Positions 1 to 5,117 of a DNA stretch of 8,393 nucleotides are shown here, piece after piece. How positions within the stretch are numbered: the first letter of the stretch is position 1; every line of letters begins with the position of its first letter. Made by a program: the position numbers and the translations under genes. The notes beneath the pieces are model-generated. The model did not search any database. It was not told the DNA's origin and was given only the letters and a program-made list of their open reading frames with translations. The DNA comes from an uncultured Clostridia bacterium. Its GTDB lineage: Bacteria; Bacillota; Clostridia; UBA1381. Location: NCBI GenBank assembly GCA_934463455.1, contig CAKSJU010000093.1, positions 1-8,393 on the forward strand, in the 5' to 3' direction.

Positions 1-12
1 TTAGGGGGAGTC

Positions 13-38
13 GGAACTGCGGCTTTTGCCGCAGTTCC
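13..38 (-). terminator. Perfect stem-loop downstream of htrA (possible terminator)
   Basis: An 11-bp perfect inverted repeat (13-23 with 28-38) closes a TTTT/AAAA loop, 54 bases past the htrA stop codon. The stem is GC-rich in its upper half. Read leftward, the 3' side lacks a T-run (the next bases are GACTCCCCC), so it is not a canonical intrinsic terminator. It could be a transcript-end stabiliser or part of a palindromic repeat cut by the window edge. Bases 1-92 show nothing else. Confidence 0.4.
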
Positions 39-92
39 TTATGAAAAAAGGATGGTCAAAATGCAGCGGTATAAAACCATTGCATCTGCTTT

Positions 93-1295
93 TTACTCGT
101 TATCTTTCGTCGGGACATCTTCACCGAGTACAACATCAATGTCCATAACTTCGCCGTCTCTTATGATTGTCAATGATAATTTTTCGTTAGGCGCTTTTTT
201 GTCTCTTATTTCATTCAATTCGGAAGATTTCTTTACATTCTGCCCATCGGCTTTTACAATCAAATCTCCTATTTTGAGCCCTGCCTTTTCGGCACCGCTT
301 CCCTCTGTAATCTGTTCAACGGTTAATCCGTTTCTGTTTTCGCTGACAGAAATTCCTACAAGCGGTCTGCCCGAAACATATCCGTTATTAATAAGGTCGT
401 CAATAATCGGTTTTGCTTCGGATATTGCAATTGCAAAGCCTATACCCTCGACCTCTGTTGAAGAAAGCTTTATTGTATTAATTCCGATAACCTGACCGTA
501 TTTATTAACAAGCGCACCGCCCGAATTTCCCGGGTTGATTGCCGCGTCGGTCTGTACAAGGTTATACGATTTATTGTCAACAGTCATTTTTCTGTTTACA
601 GCACTTATAACACCCGCCGTAACAGAGCCCGCAAGCTCTTGTCCGAGAGGATTGCCTATTGCAACCGCCAGCTCGCCTACCTGAAGCTCATCCGAATTGC
701 CAAGCTCTGCCGCCGGCAAATCGTTTTTCTCTATTTTCAAAACTGCCAAATCAGATTTTGAATCCGCTCCGACAAGCTTTGCATCATATTCATCACCGGT
801 ATTTAAAATAACCGTAATCGCAGTCGCTCCGTCAATAACGTGCTGATTTGTTACAATATATCCGTCCGAACGGATTATAATTCCCGAGCCGCTGCCCTGC
901 TCTTTCAGCTCATTGCTGTTAGGGTCGCTTGTATAATAATATCTTCCGGTAAACGGGTCGTAATATCTTTGCGGAGTAACCTTTGTTTTATTTATAACTC
1001 CCACGCAGCTCGGTCCGATTTTGTTTGCAATTTCCGGAATTGAGAGTTCTCCTGCCGAGCTGCTTGTGCTTAGATTTGACACATTGCTCGAATTAAGCGA
1101 AATTGAACTCGTTTGTCCGTTGTTTGTCGGTTTTAAGTACTTTGCCGCTCCGACCGTAAAAATCGCTCCGGTCAAAAGACTTGCCGCAACCGCCGACGAA
1201 ATACATGCCAGCCATGTTTTTGATTTTTTATCTTTTTTCTTCTTTCCTTCATATATAATAATATCTGTAGAATCGGTATAAGGGTATTTTTTCAT
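93..1295 (-). CDS. htrA: Membrane-anchored HtrA/DegP-type serine protease with one PDZ domain
   Basis: A 400-residue S1C-family serine endoprotease, expected to degrade misfolded proteins at the outer face of the membrane. In order: a short Lys-rich cytoplasmic N-terminus (about 18-27), one membrane helix (about 29-50) that anchors rather than being cleaved, a Ser/Asn-rich linker (about 58-82), a trypsin-like domain (about 85-300), and one PDZ domain (about 311-390). The catalytic triad is visible: His152 in TNQHVIDGA, Asp182 in SKSDLAVLK, and Ser258 in NPGNSGGAL. The architecture and length match the HtrA/YkdA/YvtA type of Firmicutes. The ATG at 1293-1295 is supported by a GGAGG site at 1304-1308, eight bases upstream. 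It is divergent from the DUF1015 gene. No convincing sigma-A promoter was found for it in the very AT-rich upstream region. The family is certain; the paralogue (htrA, htrB or degP) is not. Confidence 0.96.
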   Translation of the reverse strand: MKKYPYTDSTDIIIYEGKKKKDKKSKTWLACISSAVAASLLTGAIFTVGAAKYLKPTNNGQTSSISLNSSNVSNLSTSSSAGELSIPEIANKIGPSCVGVINKTKVTPQRYYDPFTGRYYYTSDPNSNELKEQGSGSGIIIRSDGYIVTNQHVIDGATAITVILNTGDEYDAKLVGADSKSDLAVLKIEKNDLPAAELGNSDELQVGELAVAIGNPLGQELAGSVTAGVISAVNRKMTVDNKSYNLVQTDAAINPGNSGGALVNKYGQVIGINTIKLSSTEVEGIGFAIAISEAKPIIDDLINNGYVSGRPLVGISVSENRNGLTVEQITEGSGAEKAGLKIGDLIVKADGQNVKKSSELNEIRDKKAPNEKLSLTIIRDGEVMDIDVVLGEDVPTKDNE

Positions 1296-1457
1296 ATTAA
1301 ATTCCTCCAGTCCAACTGTTATTTTGTTTTTACAAGTATATATTACAACACTATTTTGACATTCATGTGAATAAAATATAAAAAAAATAATTTTTTTTTA
1401 TTAATAAATTGTGAATATCATCAAAAAATAACGGATAATCTTTTTGCAATAAGTATA

Positions 1458-1486
1458 TTGACGTAATTTTATTTTGGGTGTACAAT
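1458..1486 (+). promoter_or_regulatory. Sigma-A-type promoter for the DUF1015 gene
   Basis: TTGACG at 1458-1463 and TACAAT at 1481-1486 are separated by exactly 17 bases. Each hexamer differs from consensus at one position. Transcription would begin around 1493, giving a leader of about 44 bases before the ATG at 1537. It likely also drives the downstream membrane-protein gene, as no other promoter is obvious before that gene. Confidence 0.75.
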
Positions 1487-1522
1487 TATTATATATATAA
1501 AACCAACAGAATTAACAAAAAT

Positions 1523-1527
1523 GGAGG
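1523..1527 (+). promoter_or_regulatory. Ribosome binding site deciding the DUF1015 start
   Basis: GGAGG lies nine bases before the ATG at 1537 and six before an in-frame TTG at 1534. The ATG has the commoner codon and comfortable spacing, so it is preferred. The TTG would add a single residue. Confidence 0.75.
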
Positions 1528-1536
1528 ACTTACTTG

Positions 1537-2868
1537 ATGGTTAATATTATTCCGTTCAACGGTTATCGGTTTAATCCCGAAAAAGTCAGCAGTTTGGGCA
1601 ATGTTATGGCACCTCCGTACGATACTATTTCCGCATCGGAGCAGGAGGACTTATACAAGCGAGACAAATATAACATCGTGCGGCTTAACAAAGGCGCACA
1701 CCTACCCACAGACAACGATTCCGACAACCCTTACTCCCGTGCCGAAAAGCTTCTCGGCGATTGGATTAAGGCTGATATTTTGGTACGTGACAGCGAGCCG
1801 TGCTTCTACCTTTACGAGCAGCAGGTTGTTTACAAAAATACTACTTACACCAACCTCGGGCTGGTAGGGCTTCTTGAGCTTCAGGACTTAAATTCAAACA
1901 ATATTCTGCAATGCGAAAAGGCAAACGAAAAAACTTTGTCCGCACGTTCCGAGCTTTTAAGATACACAAAATCGAATTTCAGTATGATAAACTGTATATA
2001 TATGGAATATGAAAAAGCCATCATGAATAAGCTTAACGATATTGCTGAAAAAAACGAGCCGGTAATGGATTTTATAACAAAAGAAACGGTAATCGGAGAA
2101 GGTGTTACTCAAAAGCTTTGGAGAATAAGCGATAAAAAAACAATTGATTTTATCCGAAATATTTTAAAAAATCATACCTTCTACATTGCGGACGGTCAGA
2201 CAAGATACGAAGTAAGCCTTGCATATAAAAAAGAATGTGAAAAAAACAATCCGATTCATACCGGTAAAGAGCCGTACAACTACATAATGACTCTTTTCAC
2301 CAATGCTTATGACGATGGACTTATTCAGCTGCCGGTGCATCGGCTTATAAAATTCCCGAAAAAAGTGTCGGAGGATTTCTTTGTTGCATGCGCGCAGGAT
2401 TATTTCAAGGTTGAAAAAATAATTGTCGATACCGCAAACGACGGATTTTTCGATACAATGAAAAAGCAAATTGCCACACGAAACGAGAACAAATTTGCAC
2501 TGTATTTCGGTGAAAATTATTTTTATCGGCTTACTTTAAAGAATATGAAACGTCTTAAGGAGCTTTTGCCTGATTCTTCGGACGCATACCGTCTGCTCGA
2601 CGCAAATGTAATTCGTTATTTAATTTTGAAAGAGCTTTTGAATATGAGTGACGAGCAAATCACGGAATATGTTTCATATACTCCGCGTTCTTCTGTCGGC
2701 ATGAAAGCAGTACAAAACGGAGAGTTTAACTGCATGATAGCCGTAAACCCGGTAAAAGCCGACCAAATATGCAATGTTGCGACTGCTCATGAAAGAATGC
2801 CCGAACGGTCAATGTTCATTTTTCCGAAGGCTTCTACAGGCGCAGTAATTTATAAAATGGGAGATTAG
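1537..2868 (+). CDS. DUF1015 family protein (function unknown)
   Basis: A 443-residue soluble protein of the DUF1015 (COG4198) family, which has no firmly established activity. Family hallmarks run along the whole length: an N-terminal PFNGYRFNPEKV and MAPPYDTIS block (about residues 5-32), a central YIADGQTRYE segment (Asp219 onward), and the C-terminal MPERSMFIFPKASTGAVIY block. The central segment aligns with the ADGHHRYE motif usual in this family, but the two histidines are replaced by Gln-Thr. The DGHHR motif resembles one in ParB-like/serine-kinase-type proteins, so a phosphate- or nucleotide-related activity is possible by inference only. In other Firmicutes this family is often near serine biosynthesis genes, but none is seen here. 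No signal peptide or membrane helix is present. It has its own promoter and GGAGG site and is the first gene of a probable two-gene unit. The family call is firm; the activity is unknown. Confidence 0.9.
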   Translation: MVNIIPFNGYRFNPEKVSSLGNVMAPPYDTISASEQEDLYKRDKYNIVRLNKGAHLPTDNDSDNPYSRAEKLLGDWIKADILVRDSEPCFYLYEQQVVYKNTTYTNLGLVGLLELQDLNSNNILQCEKANEKTLSARSELLRYTKSNFSMINCIYMEYEKAIMNKLNDIAEKNEPVMDFITKETVIGEGVTQKLWRISDKKTIDFIRNILKNHTFYIADGQTRYEVSLAYKKECEKNNPIHTGKEPYNYIMTLFTNAYDDGLIQLPVHRLIKFPKKVSEDFFVACAQDYFKVEKIIVDTANDGFFDTMKKQIATRNENKFALYFGENYFYRLTLKNMKRLKELLPDSSDAYRLLDANVIRYLILKELLNMSDEQITEYVSYTPRSSVGMKAVQNGEFNCMIAVNPVKADQICNVATAHERMPERSMFIFPKASTGAVIYKMGD

Positions 2869-2873
2869 GCATA

Positions 2874-2890
2874 AGAGAGCCGAACTCTCT
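2874..2890 (+). other. Small stem-loop between DUF1015 and membrane-protein genes
   Basis: AGAGAG (2874-2879) and CTCTCT (2885-2890) can pair as six base pairs around a five-base loop, starting six bases after the DUF1015 stop. No T-run follows, so it does not look like a terminator. It precedes a start codon that lacks a clear ribosome binding site and may affect message stability or translation of the second gene. Confidence 0.35.
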
Positions 2891-2911
2891 CATGCTCAAA
2901 CATATTATCTT

Positions 2912-4591
2912 ATGAAAAATATAAAACTTCAAAACTGTATCTTTGCCGCTTGTCTCATTTTGCCGGCGGTTATTTCCGCCTGCACAACACTCTACGGTGA
3001 TGATTTGATTTACGGTACTTATTTTTGCGGCGGAATGAAGAATTTTTTTCGGCTTACCGCCGATCACTACATGCGCTTAAACGGCAGAATTTTTGTACAT
3101 TTTGCGCTGGAGCTTCTTTTAATATTCCGCGACAGGCTGCTTTTCATTGCCGTTCCCGCTATGATATACGCAGTCTTTTTTGTGATGAGCAAATTACTGC
3201 ATATCTCAAAAAACCAAAAAACCGTTTTTTATTCCTACGGGCTTATGGGAATTATGTGCCTTTCTCCGTATATTCTGCGCGAGGGACTGCTGTGGATGGC
3301 GGGAGCTTTTAACTATATTTTTCCGGTAAGCTTTGCACTTGCCGCATTTTATTCCGTCATTAAGGCATACAAAAAGTCCTTACACCCGCTTATTTATCCT
3401 TTTGTTTTTTTGTGCGGAGCAACAACCGAGCAATGCGCCGTTATCGCGATTTCAAGCAGCATTCTGTATATAATATACGAATATGTATCGGAGAAAAAAA
3501 TCAAAAAAGAAGCTGTTTTTCTCGTTATTGCCATGCTGCTCGGATTAATGACCGTCATGCTTGCTCCGGGAACGGTAATACGCGTGGGAAAGGAATCTCC
3601 CGAACAAGCTTCCGACCTTTTGACGCGCTTTGAAACGCTTTATCAAATGCCGATGAGCGACATCGGGATTTTGTGGGTATATCTCTTCTTTGAGCTGATT
3701 TTCGGCATCGCGTTGTTCAAAACAAACAAGCCGTCGGCTTATGCTGGCTTTGCCGGCATATTGGCGGAAAGTATTCTTGCATATACAGGTAATTTTCTTG
3801 CCGGAGGTATAATTCTTACACTTATTCTTTTACTGTACGCAGCCGCACTGTTTAAAAAAATGCCGATATATGCAATTCTTTTGCTCAGTGCGCTGACTTC
3901 TTTGGGAATGCTCTTTTTGTCATCAACTTTCGGGCTCAGAAATTACATGCCGTCAATTCTGATACTGCTCGGATTGTGTGCCGGTTTGCTGTCGGAACAT
4001 ATAAAAAACAAAGCTGCTTTACCGATAAGCTTCCTGTCGGCATGTATTTGTTTTTCACCTACCCTGCTCGGATATGCTCAAAACAGAAAGATTATCAATA
4101 AAAATATTCACAGCCTCAGGCATGATGAGGTAATACGCTACGATGTGGATATAAATCCGAAATACGGCTACTACCAATTTTACGCCGACAGTTTTTATCT
4201 CGACGGCATAAAAATAATATACGGGCTTGACAAATCTGCCGAAATACACATTACCGGAAAGGATTTTAAGGACTTATATATAAACGGAAATTTAACGGAA
4301 AATCCCGTTTATTTAAAAGACGGAATTTCCTATTACCCAATGAGAAATGTAATAACAGCCTACGGCGGAACAGTTGATTACGATTCGAAAAAAAACGTTA
4401 CACTTATAAATATTAACGGTAAAACAATAATTTTTGATGCGGCAAGCAAGCTTTTTATAAAAGATGATGTTCCGATAAATGCCGATAACTACAGACTTTA
4501 CGACACCAAATACGGTAACATGTTCAATTCCAATGTTTATTTAACCAAAGAGGCGTTTCGGGATATTTTTGAAATACAATTACAATCTTAG
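2912..4591 (+). CDS. DUF6056-like polytopic membrane protein with C-terminal copper-amine-oxidase-N-like domain
   Basis: A 559-residue protein in two parts. Residues about 8-390 are a membrane domain with roughly nine to eleven helices. It carries an early YGDDLIYG motif (Asp30, Asp31), NGR at about 57-59, and WMAGAFNYIFP (Trp128 to Pro138). This pattern resembles the DUF6056 group of membrane proteins, which are GtrC-like and suspected of glycosyl transfer to cell-surface polymers. Residues about 450-555 are soluble and match the copper amine oxidase N-terminal repeat: LYINGNL, then a YYPMRNVITAYGG core at 473-485, DYDSKKNVTLININGK, and a second partial copy ending in VYLTKEAFRDIFEI. That domain usually sits outside the cell in Clostridia and binds or packs near the wall; it is not an oxidase here. 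The ATG at 2912 has no clear Shine-Dalgarno sequence, and no better in-frame start exists upstream before the stop at 2846. It is probably cotranscribed with the DUF1015 gene 43 bases upstream. Its substrate is unknown. Confidence 0.72.
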   Translation: MKNIKLQNCIFAACLILPAVISACTTLYGDDLIYGTYFCGGMKNFFRLTADHYMRLNGRIFVHFALELLLIFRDRLLFIAVPAMIYAVFFVMSKLLHISKNQKTVFYSYGLMGIMCLSPYILREGLLWMAGAFNYIFPVSFALAAFYSVIKAYKKSLHPLIYPFVFLCGATTEQCAVIAISSSILYIIYEYVSEKKIKKEAVFLVIAMLLGLMTVMLAPGTVIRVGKESPEQASDLLTRFETLYQMPMSDIGILWVYLFFELIFGIALFKTNKPSAYAGFAGILAESILAYTGNFLAGGIILTLILLLYAAALFKKMPIYAILLLSALTSLGMLFLSSTFGLRNYMPSILILLGLCAGLLSEHIKNKAALPISFLSACICFSPTLLGYAQNRKIINKNIHSLRHDEVIRYDVDINPKYGYYQFYADSFYLDGIKIIYGLDKSAEIHITGKDFKDLYINGNLTENPVYLKDGISYYPMRNVITAYGGTVDYDSKKNVTLININGKTIIFDAASKLFIKDDVPINADNYRLYDTKYGNMFNSNVYLTKEAFRDIFEIQLQS

Positions 4592-4628
4592 TGCAAATAC
4601 CCTCACCTCTTAGCGAAACAAGCGAGAT

Positions 4629-4650
4629 TAAAATTTTTTTTAAAAAACTA
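4629..4650 (+). promoter_or_regulatory. A/T block upstream of blaI promoter (possible UP element)
   Basis: A nearly pure A/T stretch, with T8 at 4634-4641 followed by A6, lies directly before the TTGACA at 4651. Its position and composition fit an UP element contacted by the RNA polymerase alpha subunit. The T8 run could also help end transcription arriving from the membrane-protein gene, but the hairpin before it (around 4608-4627) is weak. Confidence 0.35.
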
Positions 4651-4684
4651 TTGACAAAAGTCGGTTACAGGTGTAAACTATAAT
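4651..4684 (+). promoter_or_regulatory. Promoter of the blaI-blaR1-like pair
   Basis: A perfect TTGACA (-35) lies at 4651-4656. The perfect TATAAT at 4679-4684 is 22 bases further on, too long for ordinary sigma-A spacing. A weaker hexamer, TAAACT at 4674-4679, gives the normal 17. Either way the core promoter is covered by the operator palindrome, so a bound BlaI-type repressor would block it. The ribosome binding site follows at 4719-4724 (AAAGGA), nine bases before the blaI ATG. Confidence 0.65.
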
Positions 4685-4713
4685 TGAAGTTTACACCTGT
4701 AACCGACTTTTGT
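4654..4713. promoter_or_regulatory. Double BlaI/MecI-type operator inside a perfect 26-bp inverted repeat
   Basis: Bases 4654-4679 are the exact reverse complement of 4688-4713, around an 8-base centre. Each arm holds a full small dyad: TTACAGGTGTAA at 4665-4676 and TTACACCTGTAA at 4691-4702. This TTACA-N2-TGTAA layout matches the TACA/TGTA dyads bound by BlaI and MecI dimers. The two dyads are centred 26 bp apart, about two and a half helical turns. The first sits between the -35 and -10 elements and the second just past the likely start of transcription. Transcripts reading through from upstream would contain both arms, with an A-rich 5' base and a U-rich 3' base, so the element could also act as a terminator hairpin. 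Repressor binding is inferred from motif and position. Confidence 0.85.
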
Positions 4714-4733
4714 TTATGAAAGGATGATAAAGA

Positions 4734-5117
4734 ATGAAACAAGAAATATCAATTTCCGAAGCCGAATGGAAGGTAATGGAGACAGTTTGGCAAAATCCCG
4801 GTCAGACTATCGGTGAAATAATAGAAGGGCTTTCGAAAACTAATTGGAGCGAATCCACAATAAAAACACTTGTGCGAAGACTTGTTGAAAAGCAAGCCTT
4901 AAAAATCGATTCGAGCGGAACAAAATATCACTATTCCCCGCTTATTGACGAGAAAAAATGTAAAATCAAAGAAACCAGAAATTTTTTAAACCGAATTTAC
5001 AACGGCTCTTTAAAAATGCTGGTCGCAAATTTATCATCGGACAGTAATCTAACCGAAAAAGAAACAAAGCAGCTTTTGGATATTATAGATAAAATGGAAG
5101 GAGATGAGCCTCAATGA
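4734..5117 (+). CDS. blaI: BlaI/MecI/CopY-family transcriptional repressor
   Basis: A 127-residue winged-helix repressor. The N-terminal domain (about 1-75) carries the family signatures SEAEWKVMETVW, then WSESTIKTLVRRLVEKQAL as the recognition helix region (Trp38 onward), and the wing GTKYHYSPLI. The C-terminal part (about 76-127) is the dimerisation arm. In staphylococcal BlaI/MecI the partner protease cleaves the repressor at an Asn-Phe bond near residue 101. Here the corresponding place reads VANL, with Asn99-Leu100. The length is normal for the family. It is preceded by a double operator and is therefore probably autoregulated. Its stop overlaps the start of the M56 sensor gene (ATGA), so translation is likely coupled. 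No beta-lactamase or PBP gene is present, so the symbol describes the family rather than proven antibiotic control. Confidence 0.93.
   Translation: MKQEISISEAEWKVMETVWQNPGQTIGEIIEGLSKTNWSESTIKTLVRRLVEKQALKIDSSGTKYHYSPLIDEKKCKIKETRNFLNRIYNGSLKMLVANLSSDSNLTEKETKQLLDIIDKMEGDEPQ

Larger units (their letters stand above)
1296..1536. other. AT-rich divergent intergenic region
   Basis: This region separates htrA (leftward) from the DUF1015 gene (rightward). It holds the htrA ribosome binding site (1304-1308), an extended A/T block with A8 at 1380-1387 and T9 at 1391-1399 that may be curved DNA, a small ATTCA-TG-TGAAT dyad at 1361-1372, and the rightward promoter at 1458-1486. No gene or RNA element was recognised in it. 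Confidence 0.7.

Noticed and set aside
52..495. 147-codon rightward open frame opposite htrA
   Set aside because: It lies antisense inside the htrA gene, has no ribosome binding site, and its Ser/Pro/Ile-rich product looks like a shadow translation.
1361..1372. ATTCA-TG-TGAAT dyad in the divergent region as an operator
   Set aside because: Five-base arms in AT-rich DNA are expected by chance, and no known regulator motif matches.
1356..1382. TTGACA at 1356-1361 with TATAAA at 1377-1382
   Set aside because: The spacing is only 15 bases and it lies in an A/T tract. The promoter at 1458-1486 is better placed with exact 17-base spacing.
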